Both the position numbers and the translations under genes were made by a program. From Aquimarina sp. RZ0 (GTDB lineage: Bacteria; Bacteroidota; Bacteroidia; Flavobacteriales; Flavobacteriaceae): DNA of 64,000 nt. Shown here piece after piece: positions 36,314 through 45,708 of this stretch. The DNA is taken from assembly GCF_008370685.1 (NCBI RefSeq), contig NZ_VTZU01000015.1, positions 1 through 64,000 on the forward strand, given 5' to 3'. The notes below the pieces were generated by a model, which worked only from the letters and a program-made list of their open reading frames with translations, did no database searches and had not been told where the DNA came from. The stretch's first letter is position 1, and each line of letters opens with the position of its first letter.

Positions 36314-37195
36314 ATGAGTTATACGGATAAAATGCTTAGAGACGGAGCACTAGAAGGAAAAAACATTGTTGTTACTGGAGGCGGTAGTGGACTAGGAAAA
36401 TCAATGACCAAATACTTTCTGGAACTTGGTGCAAAAGTGGCTATTACATCTCGTAATCTCGAAAAACTTAAAGATACAGCAATAGAGCTTGAGAAAGAAA
36501 CTGGGGGTACTTGCCTGCCTGTACAATGTGATGTAAGGCATTATGATCAGGTAGAAGCGATGAGAGATCAGGTGATTGATCAGTTTGGATCTGTAGATAT
36601 CTTATTAAATAACGCTGCCGGAAATTTTATTTCTCCCACAGAACGCTTATCTGCCAATGCCTTTGATACAATCATTGATATTGTTCTAAAAGGAACTAAA
36701 AACTGTACACTTGTATTCGGAAAACATTGGATTGACACAAAATATCAAAATACAGTAGTACTTAATATCGTAACTACCTATGCCTGGACAGGCTCTGCAT
36801 ACGTAGTACCAAGTGCTACTGCAAAAGCGGGAGTATTAGCAATGACCAGATCACTTGCCGTGGAATGGGCTAAATACGGAATGAGATTCAATGCTATCGC
36901 CCCAGGACCATTTCCTACAAAAGGCGCATGGGACAGGCTACTCCCAGGTGATATGAAAGAAAAATATGATCTATCTAAAAAAGTGCCTCTTAAGCGTGTT
37001 GGTGACCATCAGGAGCTGGCAAATTTAGCTGCATATTTAGTATCAGATTTTTCTTCTTATGTAAATGGAGAAGTTGTTACTCTGGATGGTGGTGAATGGC
37101 TTAAAGGTGCAGGGCAATTTAACCTTTTGGAAGAAGTCCCCCAACAAATGTGGGATATGCTGGAAGCAGCAATCAAAGCTAAAAAAAGCAAGTAA
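36314..37195 (+). CDS. SDR oxidoreductase, 2,4-dienoyl-CoA reductase-like
   Basis: 293 residues, classical short-chain dehydrogenase fold. The cofactor loop is TGGGSGLGK (about 21-29) with SRN after strand 2, which favours NADPH, then NNAAGNF. The active-site stretch YVVPSATAKAG lacks the standard Tyr of YxxxK at its usual place but matches the VVPSASAKAG pattern of mitochondrial/peroxisomal 2,4-dienoyl-CoA reductases; IAPGPFPTKGAW follows. It would reduce dienoyl-CoA intermediates in the breakdown of unsaturated fatty acids. The gene stands alone between a CapK-like gene and parA and ends at a hairpin terminator. Confidence 0.85.
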   Translation: MSYTDKMLRDGALEGKNIVVTGGGSGLGKSMTKYFLELGAKVAITSRNLEKLKDTAIELEKETGGTCLPVQCDVRHYDQVEAMRDQVIDQFGSVDILLNNAAGNFISPTERLSANAFDTIIDIVLKGTKNCTLVFGKHWIDTKYQNTVVLNIVTTYAWTGSAYVVPSATAKAGVLAMTRSLAVEWAKYGMRFNAIAPGPFPTKGAWDRLLPGDMKEKYDLSKKVPLKRVGDHQELANLAAYLVSDFSSYVNGEVVTLDGGEWLKGAGQFNLLEEVPQQMWDMLEAAIKAKKSK

Positions 37196-37231
37196 AGCAA
37201 CCCACAAAAGAGAATCGTTGCTGTTTTTTGT
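37196..37231 (+). terminator. Terminator of the SDR gene
   Basis: AGCAAC / GTTGCT stem with a 15-base loop, followed by GTTTTTTG. It begins at the stop codon of the SDR gene. Confidence 0.6.
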
Positions 37232-37405
37232 TTATTTCTGAAATTCTCTTTTCATACATACTTTTCAAATAAGATATATTTATAAACACGCTAAAATACC
37301 CATACTACAGCGGATAGCCTGTTTAATCTGGAAATGTTAATATTTTTCATTTTTATAATGTATAATTAATTGTATTTTTATCGCTGTTAATCCAAATCTC
37401 CCCTT

Positions 37406-38170
37406 ATGGGTAAAATAATAGCAATTGCCAATCAAAAAGGAGGTGTAGGTAAAACTACAACTTCAGTAAATTTAGCAGCTTCTTTAGGAGTTTTAGAAAA
37501 AAAAGTATTACTTATAGATGCAGATCCTCAAGCTAATGCTACTTCGGGACTTGGTATAGATGTAGAAAGTATTGAAAAAGGAACGTATCAGATTCTGGAA
37601 CATACTATTACATCTAAAGAAGCTATTATAGCTACCAATTCACCGAATGTTGATATGATACCAGCACATATCGATCTTGTAGCCATAGAAATTGAACTTG
37701 TTGATAAGGATGAAAGAGAATACATGCTAAAAAAAGCAATCAATGATCTCAAAGAACAATATGACTATGTCTTAATCGACTGTGCTCCTTCACTGGGATT
37801 ATTAACTCTAAATGCGCTTACAGCTTCAGATTCTGTTATTATACCAATACAATGTGAATATTTTGCACTGGAAGGATTAGGTAAATTATTAAACACTATA
37901 AAAAGTGTTCAGAAAATACATAATCAACAATTGGATATTGAGGGACTTCTATTAACCATGTATGATTCCAGATTGAGATTATCCAATCAGGTGGTCGAAG
38001 AAGTACAGAAACATTTTAATGAAATGGTTTTTAAAACAATCATTCAAAGAAATATACGTTTGAGTGAAGCTCCCAGCTATGGAGAAAGTATAATAAATTA
38101 TGATGCTTCTAGTAAAGGAGCAAGTAATTACTTAAGTTTGGCACACGAGATTATAAAGAAAAATAGTTAA
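37406..38170 (+). CDS. parA: Chromosome-partitioning ATPase ParA/Soj
   Basis: 254 residues. The deviant Walker A KGGVGKTT is at residues 11-18, IDADPQANAT at about 38-47 and the Walker B-like LIDCAPSLG at about 123-131. A nucleoid-bound ATPase that moves ParB-parS complexes apart. Length is typical for chromosomal Soj. parB starts 6 bases after its stop, so they form one unit with the downstream DUF5683, dapB and lepB genes. I looked for a parS-like 16-bp palindrome near the pair and saw none. Confidence 0.96.
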   Translation: MGKIIAIANQKGGVGKTTTSVNLAASLGVLEKKVLLIDADPQANATSGLGIDVESIEKGTYQILEHTITSKEAIIATNSPNVDMIPAHIDLVAIEIELVDKDEREYMLKKAINDLKEQYDYVLIDCAPSLGLLTLNALTASDSVIIPIQCEYFALEGLGKLLNTIKSVQKIHNQQLDIEGLLLTMYDSRLRLSNQVVEEVQKHFNEMVFKTIIQRNIRLSEAPSYGESIINYDASSKGASNYLSLAHEIIKKNS

Positions 38171-38176
38171 TGATTC

Positions 38177-39082
38177 ATGGCGAAGGCAACAAAAAAACAG
38201 GCATTAGGTAGAGGGCTATCAGCATTATTGAAAGATCCTGAAAATGATATAAAATCAGCAGAAGATAAAAATGCTGATAAGGTCGTTGGTAATATCATAG
38301 AATTAGATATGAATAGTATCGAGGTAAACCCTTTTCAGCCTCGTACCAGCTTTAATGATGAAACGTTACAAGAACTGGCTACCTCTATAAAAGAGATTGG
38401 AGTCATACAACCTATTACGGTAAGAAAACTTGATTTTGACAAATATCAATTAGTCAGTGGAGAAAGGCGTTTTCGTGCGTCCAAACTGGTTGGCTTAAAA
38501 ACGATCCCTGCATACATTCGAATTGCTAATGATCAGGAATCTTTGACAATGGCATTGGTAGAAAACATACAACGCCAGGACCTGGATCCCATTGAGATTT
38601 CATTGTCTTACCAAAGATTAATTGACGAAATCAACCTAACTCAGGAACAATTAAGTGATCGAGTCGGTAAAAAAAGATCAACCATTGCCAATTATCTAAG
38701 ATTATTAAAATTAGATCCTATAGTACAAACGGGAATACGAGATGGTTTTATTTCTATGGGACATGGACGAGCACTTATAAATGTTACTGACCAACAGGAA
38801 CAACTCTCTATTTATGAAAAAATTATAGCAAATTCTCTATCGGTTCGTAACACTGAAGAATTAGTTAGGTCTTTAGGTAAAAAAGAAGAAAATACAGGTA
38901 CTAAAAAAACTGAAACCAAGGCTCCTCCATACATATTAAAAGGAATAAAAGACTTTTCTGAATATTTTGGAGCCAAGATTGATGTAAAGGTCTCCAACAA
39001 TGGACGTGGAAAATTAATTATCCCGTTTTCTTCAGAAGAAGATTTTAAACGTTTAAAGAAACTAATAGATAGTGAAAATTAA
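38177..39082 (+). CDS. parB: Chromosome-partitioning protein ParB/Spo0J
   Basis: 301 residues. The N-terminus KQALGRGLSALL is the ParA-activating motif. The CTPase/ParB domain has NPFQPR and the GERRFRAS box, followed by NIQRQDLDPIE. A helix-turn-helix (about 150-190; SDRVGKKRSTIANYLRL) reads parS. The C-terminal dimerisation part ends at 301. Binds parS near the origin and loads as a clamp; works with the ParA encoded just upstream. The next gene overlaps its last 11 bases. Confidence 0.96.
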   Translation: MAKATKKQALGRGLSALLKDPENDIKSAEDKNADKVVGNIIELDMNSIEVNPFQPRTSFNDETLQELATSIKEIGVIQPITVRKLDFDKYQLVSGERRFRASKLVGLKTIPAYIRIANDQESLTMALVENIQRQDLDPIEISLSYQRLIDEINLTQEQLSDRVGKKRSTIANYLRLLKLDPIVQTGIRDGFISMGHGRALINVTDQQEQLSIYEKIIANSLSVRNTEELVRSLGKKEENTGTKKTETKAPPYILKGIKDFSEYFGAKIDVKVSNNGRGKLIIPFSSEEDFKRLKKLIDSEN

Positions 39083-39674
39083 ATCCTTTCATATTATAAT
39101 ATTACTTTTTTTTTGCTCCTGCACACTATTTGCTCAAGAAGAAAATGAAAATGAAGAGCTAAAAATTGTGACCGAACAAGTAGCTGTCAAAAAAAAGAAA
39201 AGAAGAAAGAAAAAAATTAGACCCTACGAACCTTTAGCTCCAGCTAAAGCCGCATTTTATTCGGCTATAGTTCCTGGACTTGGTCAAGCGTACACCGGAA
39301 AATACTGGAAAATTCCTATTGTCTATGGAGCTATTGGTGCAGGTATTTATTTTTACACCTTTAATAACGACCAGTACAATGAGGCTAGAGATCTTTTTAA
39401 ACGTAGATTAGCAGGTCTTCCGGATGGTGATAATAGATTAAGCATCCTTGACAATGAACAACTAATCGACAGGCAACGCCGTTTTCGAAGAGATCAGGAA
39501 TTATCCATATTAATTACCGTAGGATTGTATGTATTAAATATAGTAGATGCCAATGTAACAGCACATTTACAGCAATTTAATATAAGTAAAGACCTATCAT
39601 TTAACCCCAAACTAAATTTTAACGAGTTCGACGCAAAACCAAGTTATGGTGTATCTCTTACTTATAGTTTTTAA
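39072..39674 (+). CDS. DUF5683 membrane protein
   Basis: 200 residues, GTG start overlapping the parB end by 11 bases. A signal peptide (MKIKSFHIIILLFFCSCTLFAQ) is followed by an acidic/Lys-rich linker (KKKKRRKKKIRPYEP) and a hydrophobic domain whose PLAPAKAAFYSAIVPGLGQ and YTGKYWKIPIVYG stretches match the DUF5683 family common in Bacteroidota. Two or three membrane segments follow. Function unknown. The consistent position between parB and dapB in Flavobacteriaceae suggests co-transcription, not necessarily shared function. Confidence 0.85.
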   Translation: MKIKSFHIIILLFFCSCTLFAQEENENEELKIVTEQVAVKKKKRRKKKIRPYEPLAPAKAAFYSAIVPGLGQAYTGKYWKIPIVYGAIGAGIYFYTFNNDQYNEARDLFKRRLAGLPDGDNRLSILDNEQLIDRQRRFRRDQELSILITVGLYVLNIVDANVTAHLQQFNISKDLSFNPKLNFNEFDAKPSYGVSLTYSF

Positions 39675-39707
39675 ACTTTATAACTACTAACAACCAATCA
39701 AGAAAAT

Positions 39708-40406
39708 ATGAATATCGCACTGCTAGGATATGGCAAAATGGGAAAAACCATAGAGAAAATTGCAATAGAAAGAGGACATACCATTATCCTTAAAGTAGAC
39801 AAAGATGACACTTCATATGATGTTTCTGTGGCAGATGTAGCCATAGATTTTAGTATCCCCAACGCTGCTGTACAGAACATAACTAATTGTTTTAATGCCG
39901 GAGTACCTATTGTTTCCGGAACTACAGGCTGGTTAGAGTATTATGATCAAATGGTATCCTTGTGTACTGAAAAACAAGGAGGATTTATCTACGCATCGAA
40001 TTATAGCCTGGGAGTTAATTTATTTTTTGAATTAAATAAAAAACTATCAAAAATGATGAACCCCATCCAAGGATATGATATTCATATGGAGGAAATTCAT
40101 CATACCCAGAAACTAGATGCTCCTAGTGGAACTGCCATTACGCTAGCCGAAGGAATTATAGAAAATACATCAAAAAATTCCTGGAAGTTAGATCATGGTG
40201 ATCAAAATACTATTCCTATTATTGCAAAACGAATTGAAAATGTTCCTGGTACGCATACCGTAACCTATACTTCTGAAGTAGATGATATAGAAATCAAACA
40301 TACCGCGCATAACAGACAGGGCTTTGCGTTGGGTGCCGTAATTGCTGCAGAATGGTTATGCAATAAGAAAGGTGTATATGGTATGAAAGACGTTTTGGGA
40401 TTATAA
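39708..40406 (+). CDS. dapB: 4-hydroxy-tetrahydrodipicolinate reductase
   Basis: 232 residues. Reduces hydroxy-tetrahydrodipicolinate with NAD(P)H on the way to meso-diaminopimelate and lysine. The N-terminal Rossmann part starts MNIALLGYGKMGKTI. SGTTGW lies near residue 70. The catalytic EEIHHTQKLDAPSGTA (about 131-146) carries the HH and Lys residues. Length is near the short end of the family, typical for Bacteroidota. It lies 33 bases after the DUF5683 gene and 62 bases before lepB, in one likely operon. Confidence 0.96.
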   Translation: MNIALLGYGKMGKTIEKIAIERGHTIILKVDKDDTSYDVSVADVAIDFSIPNAAVQNITNCFNAGVPIVSGTTGWLEYYDQMVSLCTEKQGGFIYASNYSLGVNLFFELNKKLSKMMNPIQGYDIHMEEIHHTQKLDAPSGTAITLAEGIIENTSKNSWKLDHGDQNTIPIIAKRIENVPGTHTVTYTSEVDDIEIKHTAHNRQGFALGAVIAAEWLCNKKGVYGMKDVLGL

Positions 40407-40468
40407 AAAAATATTTAAAAGTGTAACGCTTTTACCAATAGAAGCACTTATACTAAAAACAAAGACGA

Positions 40469-42046
40469 ATGACACTTACAGAATGGTTTATTTTTTTCCT
40501 GGCAGTACAAGTAGTACATTTCTTAGGAACCTGGAAATTATATATAAAAGCAGGAAGAAAAGCTTGGGAAGCAGCAGTACCAGTATACAATGCAGTAATT
40601 TTAATGAAAATAATTAATCGCCCGTGGTGGTGGGTTATACTTTTATTCATTCCTGTAATCAATGTGATTATGCTACCGGTAATATGGGTAGAAACGATTA
40701 GAAGTTTCGGAAAAAACAGTACCACAGATACCATTTTGGCTATTGTAACATTAGGGCTCTACATATTTTATGTAAACTACATGCTAGATGTCAATTATAT
40801 AGAAGACAGAAGCCTAAAACCTACAACTGCAGCGGGAGAATGGATTAGCTCAGTACTTTTTGCGGTCGTTGCTGCCACTATTGTACATACCTATTTTATG
40901 CAACCGTATACAATCCCGACAGGGTCTCTGGAGAGAACTCTGCTAATAGGAGATTTTTTATTCGTAAGTAAATTTCATTATGGAGCCAGAACCCCTATGA
41001 CCTCCATATCATTCCCTATGGTTCATGATACGATACCGTTAGCTAAAACCAAATCCTATAATAGTGATATACAATATCCATATTTTAGAATCCCTGGTTT
41101 CCAAAAAATTAAGCGTAATGACATTGTAGTATTTAGCTGGCCTGTAGATACTGTTCGGTTTTTTAGAGATAATTCTGGTATCAATGTTTATAAACCAATT
41201 GATAAGAAATCAAACTATGTAAAACGCTGTGTTGGAACCCCTGGTGATTCTCTCTCTATTATTGAGGGTAAAGTACATATTAACAATAAACCATTACAAT
41301 TATCTTATAGAGCCCGGGTACAATATTCATACACAATAAAAACCAAAAGCGGGTTTAATCCAAAAAACCTTTATGACCGTTACAAGTTAATATATGGTAA
41401 AAATCTATACCCTACTGACAACTCCGGAGGGTATATTGCCGCAGAATTATCCGAAGAAAATGCTAAAAACCTAAAAAATAATCCTTACGTTACCAGTGTA
41501 GAAAGGGTTATTTCTCAGAAAGCTCCAAGAAAAGATTCGTCTATTTTTCCTAACAATGGCAAGGTAGACTGGACTATAGATAATTTTGGTGCCATCTATA
41601 TCCCAAAAGCGGGTACAACAGTAGAAATGAACTTAAAAAGTTTTTCGCTTTACAGAAGAATTATTGAAGTGTATGAAGGTTCTGAATTGGGTATTGACAA
41701 TAAACTGTCTGTAAACGGGACGAACGTATTACTTAATGGCAATCCTATAGACAGCTATACGTTTAAACAAGATTATTACTGGATGATGGGAGACAACCGT
41801 CATAATAGTGAAGATAGCCGTATGTGGGGATATGTACCTGCAAATCACATCGTAGGAAAACCTGTTTTTATATGGATGAGTTGGGATAGCAATGCCAAAG
41901 GATTCTTTAATAAAATTAGATGGGAACGCCTATTTACAACCGTAGGAGGAGATGGAGAACCAAGATCTTATTTTTATTACTTCCTGATCGCTTTAGCTGG
42001 ATGGTTTGGTTTCAACTTTTACAGAAAAAAGAAGAAAGCTAATTAG
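40469..42046 (+). CDS. lepB: Signal peptidase I
   Basis: 525 residues. Removes signal peptides at the outer face of the inner membrane. Bacteroidota-type layout: an N-terminal multi-pass region (about 1-110) precedes the protease domain. The catalytic Ser153 lies in IPTGSLERT and the general base Lys252 in NYVKRCVGTPGD; GDNRHNSEDSR near 441-451 is box E. A C-terminal transmembrane helix (about 497-517) and a Lys-rich tail follow. The length exceeds the 320 residues of E. coli LepB because of the extra N-terminal domain and an insertion between the catalytic boxes. wbqC follows after 25 bases. Confidence 0.95.
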   Translation: MTLTEWFIFFLAVQVVHFLGTWKLYIKAGRKAWEAAVPVYNAVILMKIINRPWWWVILLFIPVINVIMLPVIWVETIRSFGKNSTTDTILAIVTLGLYIFYVNYMLDVNYIEDRSLKPTTAAGEWISSVLFAVVAATIVHTYFMQPYTIPTGSLERTLLIGDFLFVSKFHYGARTPMTSISFPMVHDTIPLAKTKSYNSDIQYPYFRIPGFQKIKRNDIVVFSWPVDTVRFFRDNSGINVYKPIDKKSNYVKRCVGTPGDSLSIIEGKVHINNKPLQLSYRARVQYSYTIKTKSGFNPKNLYDRYKLIYGKNLYPTDNSGGYIAAELSEENAKNLKNNPYVTSVERVISQKAPRKDSSIFPNNGKVDWTIDNFGAIYIPKAGTTVEMNLKSFSLYRRIIEVYEGSELGIDNKLSVNGTNVLLNGNPIDSYTFKQDYYWMMGDNRHNSEDSRMWGYVPANHIVGKPVFIWMSWDSNAKGFFNKIRWERLFTTVGGDGEPRSYFYYFLIALAGWFGFNFYRKKKKAN

Positions 42047-42071
42047 TATAAATTAATAGTAATTTCAAAAA

Positions 42072-42695
42072 TTGAAACCCACCCTACTCCATCCAATGTA
42101 TTTTGGATCTATATCAAAGTATGTAGCTATCGCCCAATCAGGCGAAGTTGTTTTTGAGGATCATGATAATTACCAAAAACAGACCTATCGCAATAGGACT
42201 TATATTTATGGAGCCAATGGTAAACTTCTATTGACTATACCTGTAAAACATTTAGGAAAAAATAACAGACAGTTATATAGAGATATACGTATAGAAAATG
42301 ATTTCCCCTGGCAGCAAACACACTGGAGATCCATAGAGACTGCTTATCGCACTTCTCCTTTTTTTGAATACTATGAGGATGAATTTGCACACTTATTCAA
42401 AAAAAAGAAAACGTTTTTATTAGATTTTAATTATGAATGTATAGAAATCATTCTTGACTGCTTGCAATTGGATCGTAACTACACCAAAACAAATACATAT
42501 ATAAAAGATGCCGTAGTCCATAGAGATATGAGATATCTTGTAAATGCAAGAAAGGAAAAATCAGTGTTGCTGGAAAAATATATTCAGGTATTTTCAGAAA
42601 AACATGGTTTCATACAAAATCTCTCTATCCTGGATCTATTATTTAATGAAGGCACCAATGCCCTTACCTATCTGGAGAATCAAAAAATCTTTTGA
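42072..42695 (+). CDS. WbqC-family protein
   Basis: 207 residues, TTG start preferred over ATG 42096 because the family begins with a K-x-L-hydrophobic-HPxYF stretch. The body has QKQTYRNRTYIYGANGKLLLTIPV, the DIRIENDFPWQQTHWRSIETAY stretch and YYEDEFAHLF, all typical of WbqC-like proteins. The name comes from an O-antigen locus gene of unproven role; biochemical function is not established. The stop overlaps the next gene by 4 bases (ATGA), so translation is coupled. It follows lepB by 25 bases, a conserved order in flavobacteria. Confidence 0.85.
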   Translation: MKPTLLHPMYFGSISKYVAIAQSGEVVFEDHDNYQKQTYRNRTYIYGANGKLLLTIPVKHLGKNNRQLYRDIRIENDFPWQQTHWRSIETAYRTSPFFEYYEDEFAHLFKKKKTFLLDFNYECIEIILDCLQLDRNYTKTNTYIKDAVVHRDMRYLVNARKEKSVLLEKYIQVFSEKHGFIQNLSILDLLFNEGTNALTYLENQKIF

Positions 42696-43018
42696 TGCTT
42701 AGGACTTGTATTCATTATGGCCTTCATTTTTTAATTCCTATAGCCATTGTTCTGGTTTTTTTTCCAAAATATTGGAAAAAAAATTATCTTATTTTTTTAA
42801 CAGCTATGCTAATAGATCTAGATCACCTAATAGCTGATCCTGTTTTTGATCCTAATCGCTGCAGTGTAGGGTTTCACTTTTTACATAGTAGCTATGCTAT
42901 TGTATCATATCTCATACTATCAATACCTAAAAAAACGAGAATCGCCGGACTGGCACTATTATGGCATATCATCACAGATCAAATAGACTGCTGGATGATG
43001 TTGTCTGACTTCATATAG
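42692..43018 (+). CDS. DUF6122-like small membrane protein
   Basis: 108 residues with about three or four hydrophobic helices. Conserved-looking features are CIHYGLHFLIPIAIVL, AMLIDLDHLIADPVFDPNRCSVGFHFLHS and LLWHIITDQIDCW. The DLDH and FHFLHS patterns with several His and Asp residues resemble membrane metal-dependent hydrolases. I believe it belongs to the family named DUF6122, function unknown. Starts inside the stop of the wbqC-like gene (ATGA) and converges with the EEP phosphatase gene 8 bases away. Confidence 0.75.
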   Translation: MMLRTCIHYGLHFLIPIAIVLVFFPKYWKKNYLIFLTAMLIDLDHLIADPVFDPNRCSVGFHFLHSSYAIVSYLILSIPKKTRIAGLALLWHIITDQIDCWMMLSDFI

Positions 43019-43026
43019 AACTGTCA

Positions 43027-44043
43027 CTATAGTTTAATTTTAGAAAAAATAGGATAATGATCTGATAGTTCTACATCAAAACTCTTAAAATCAATCACAT
43101 CAATATCTTCTGGAACTAGAATAAAATCAATTCTTGCTGGGAATAATTCGAATTTAAAAGTTTTACCAAAACCGCTCCCGGCCTCCTTAAATGTATCCAA
43201 AAGATTTTCTGATTTAATTTTATCATATACATAAGAATAAGCAGTGTTATTAAAATCTCCCATCACAATATTTTTATATGGCGATGATTTCATGTGCTCA
43301 ATAAGTTTTTCTGCCTGGTTTTGTTGTTTTTTAAAAGATACTTGTATGCGCTTTAGTAACTTCTGTGAATCGACTTTTGCCAGCTCATTGGTATTAGAAC
43401 TGATCCTGTGTGATTGCAAATGCACATTATACACACGTATTGTATCTGATTTTATCACTATATCGGCAAAAATCACATTATTGGGTGTTTTTTCGAAACT
43501 CAAAGAGCCTTTATTTAAAAAAGGATATTTAGAAAAGATAACCAGAGCTAACTCTCTTCTATTATGATTAAAATACTCATATTTATGCTGATACTGACTG
43601 AAATCGGTATCTGCATTATTATAGAACTCCTGTGCACAAAAAACATCAGGATCTTGTTTTTTTATTAATTTAGAAATGTTCTGAGGTATCTCCTCTGAAT
43701 CAATCCAATGAAATCTATTAAAACTATGCACGTTATAGCTTAAGAGAGAAGTAACACCTTCTATTTCTTCAGATGACTTTCCTCTCAACTTATACAAAGA
43801 AGAAACATGCGAAATTCCTAAAATCAGAATCAGTAGTGATACTAACATTTTTCGGTTCAGGAGTACCACCCAATACAGTAAAAATATTACATTTATTATT
43901 ATTAGCACAGGCACTGCCAGGCTTAATACGGAGAGTAAAGGAAAAGTATGAGGCGAAACATATGGCAGCAGATATGATAATAACAAAGCAAAAGCTGCAA
44001 AGGAATTGATGATAAAAACAATCTTATTTACCAGCTTTCTCAT
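43027..44043 (-). CDS. Endonuclease/exonuclease/phosphatase-family membrane protein
   Basis: 338 residues. Three N-terminal membrane helices (about 10-90) anchor an EEP-fold domain. Active-site stretches are LLSYNVHSFNRF (about 104-115), DPDVFCAQE with the metal-binding Glu, IYNVHLQSHR-like VRVYNVHL, GDFNNTAYS (about 263-271) and the C-terminal LSDHYPIF with the catalytic His. The family cleaves phosphodiesters in nucleic acids, lipids or inositol phosphates; a membrane-anchored extracytoplasmic form suggests a phosphodiesterase or sphingomyelinase-like role, but the substrate cannot be told. Last gene of the run from 47880, 6 bases after the rhomboid gene. Confidence 0.88.
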   Translation of the reverse strand: MRKLVNKIVFIINSFAAFALLLSYLLPYVSPHTFPLLSVLSLAVPVLIIINVIFLLYWVVLLNRKMLVSLLILILGISHVSSLYKLRGKSSEEIEGVTSLLSYNVHSFNRFHWIDSEEIPQNISKLIKKQDPDVFCAQEFYNNADTDFSQYQHKYEYFNHNRRELALVIFSKYPFLNKGSLSFEKTPNNVIFADIVIKSDTIRVYNVHLQSHRISSNTNELAKVDSQKLLKRIQVSFKKQQNQAEKLIEHMKSSPYKNIVMGDFNNTAYSYVYDKIKSENLLDTFKEAGSGFGKTFKFELFPARIDFILVPEDIDVIDFKSFDVELSDHYPIFSKIKL

Positions 44044-44049
44044 ACATAA

Positions 44050-44952
44050 TTATTCTTTACCAGCTTTGAACAAAAAATCCTTTTCTTGTTTTGTCAAACT
44101 TTCATATCCACTTTTACTAATCTTATCAAGTATTGCATCGATCTGAGCCTGATTAGGATTCTTCTCTTTTTCTTTATATAAATTCGTTCGCTTGTTCGAA
44201 GCTGTTTTGGTTTTGGTCGCTTTATGCACCGTTTTTAAGGGGCTTTTTTTTCTGGAAGTAAACATACTTACTGTAGCATCCATTATTTTTTCGAACCAGC
44301 CTCCTATATCATTTCCTTTTTTAAGCTGACTTGCATAGACATATCCAAACAAAGCCCCTCCTAAATGAGCTATGTGACCACCTGCATTACTAACAGGAAT
44401 CTGAATTATATCTAATATCACAAAAAAAGCAGCTATCCACCAGAATTTAATACTCCCTAAAAACATCAACCTAATTGTCATATTAGGTATATACGTTGCG
44501 ATTGCAATTAATATAGCCATGACAGAAGCAGAAGCTCCTAATAAGGAAGAAGCTCCTATCTCAGAAAAAGCAGGAAATAAGTTATATGATAACATATATA
44601 ATAACGCTCCAAAAATTGCTCCTAGAAAATAAACAGTAAGCACTCTTTTTCCTGTTAGATACTGAACAAAATATCTTCCGGAAAAATACATTAATATCAT
44701 ATTAGAAGCGATATGCCATATATCACTATGCAGAAATGCATAGGTAATTATTGTCCACGGTTTTACTATAAATTCACTAAGCTCTTTAGGAAACACGAAC
44801 CAATCCTGTAAAGAATTGTTTGGTATTTTAAATAAAAATGCAAAGGTATTCAAGAGATAAAACAAAACAAATACAACTACATTGATTACTATCAGTTTTT
44901 CTATGATAGTAATCATCTTATATTTCAGTTTTAAATCGTCTATCAATGCCAT
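44050..44952 (-). CDS. Rhomboid intramembrane serine protease (first of pair)
   Basis: 300 residues, about six membrane helices. Catalytic Ser141 in GASAS and His196 in HIAHLGGALFGY form the dyad. An HxxxN motif (HIASNMILMYF, about 80-90) supplies the oxyanion pocket. A basic cytoplasmic C-terminal tail of about 90 residues (Lys-rich, about 210-300) is an addition to the core fold, with a helical end QAQIDAILDKISKSGYESLT. It cleaves membrane proteins within the bilayer. Its start overlaps the stop of the second rhomboid gene by one base, so the two are translationally coupled. Confidence 0.93.
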   Translation of the reverse strand: MALIDDLKLKYKMITIIEKLIVINVVVFVLFYLLNTFAFLFKIPNNSLQDWFVFPKELSEFIVKPWTIITYAFLHSDIWHIASNMILMYFSGRYFVQYLTGKRVLTVYFLGAIFGALLYMLSYNLFPAFSEIGASSLLGASASVMAILIAIATYIPNMTIRLMFLGSIKFWWIAAFFVILDIIQIPVSNAGGHIAHLGGALFGYVYASQLKKGNDIGGWFEKIMDATVSMFTSRKKSPLKTVHKATKTKTASNKRTNLYKEKEKNPNQAQIDAILDKISKSGYESLTKQEKDFLFKAGKE

Positions 44953-45704
44953 TAGTTCCAGCGATTTTGATTAAATGAATTCTTCTTCCAATACCACATC
45001 GTAATAAATCCTATGACCGCTCCACCAATATGTGCCCAATGTGCTACATTAGATGGACCCATAATGGATTGTCCGGTAATTCCGCCAAACAAATCCATAG
45101 CAAAATAAGCAGCCACCAGATACTTAGCTTTAATAGGAATAGGGATAAACATTAGATATAATGGTAAATTGGGATATAGCACAGCAAAAGCCACTATGAT
45201 ACCCGAAATTGCACCAGAAGCACCTACCATCAAACTTCTATATGCTCCAAACATATTAGAAACACTTTCTTCTGAGGTATACTGCAAAACAGCAGTGCTA
45301 TATTCTCCTGATTTTAAAAAACCTATCACCTCCTCATTAGTAAAACCAGCCTCAATAAAACTCTGATACGCAGGCTGAAACTGAACATAATAAAATACTA
45401 ATTGAAGTAACATAGCTCCAAAGCCAGAAGAAAAATATAAAAACAAAAATTTCTTTTGCCCGATAGAGGTTTCTAAATGACTACCAAACATGTACAACAT
45501 AAACATATTAAATAATATATGTGTAAAGGTTGACTGACTATGCATAAACATATGCGTAACCACCTGCCATATCTGAAAATTGTCATTCTTAGGAAACCAT
45601 AAAGCAAATAATCGATATGCAACATCTCCTAATGTCAGAGATCCTATAAAAAAAATAACATTAATTATCAGTAAAGTTTTTACCGTGTCTGTAATTCTCC
45701 CCAT
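44952..45704 (-). CDS. Rhomboid intramembrane serine protease (second of pair)
   Basis: 250 residues with the six-helix core only. The catalytic residues are Ser163 in GASGAISG and His225 in AHWAHIGGAVIGF. The HILFNMFMLYMFG stretch gives the conserved Asn. A longer loop between helices 2 and 3 (about 105-155; rich in Glu, Tyr and Ser) sets it apart from its neighbour. Tandem rhomboids after mutL are common in Flavobacteriaceae. The gap to mutL is 4 bases, so it is co-transcribed with it. Confidence 0.93.
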   Translation of the reverse strand: MGRITDTVKTLLIINVIFFIGSLTLGDVAYRLFALWFPKNDNFQIWQVVTHMFMHSQSTFTHILFNMFMLYMFGSHLETSIGQKKFLFLYFSSGFGAMLLQLVFYYVQFQPAYQSFIEAGFTNEEVIGFLKSGEYSTAVLQYTSEESVSNMFGAYRSLMVGASGAISGIIVAFAVLYPNLPLYLMFIPIPIKAKYLVAAYFAMDLFGGITGQSIMGPSNVAHWAHIGGAVIGFITMWYWKKNSFNQNRWN

Positions 45705-45708
45705 ATAT

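Noticed and set aside
37196..39100. parS site near parAB
   Set aside because: I looked for a GTTCCACGTGGAAC-like palindrome and found none.
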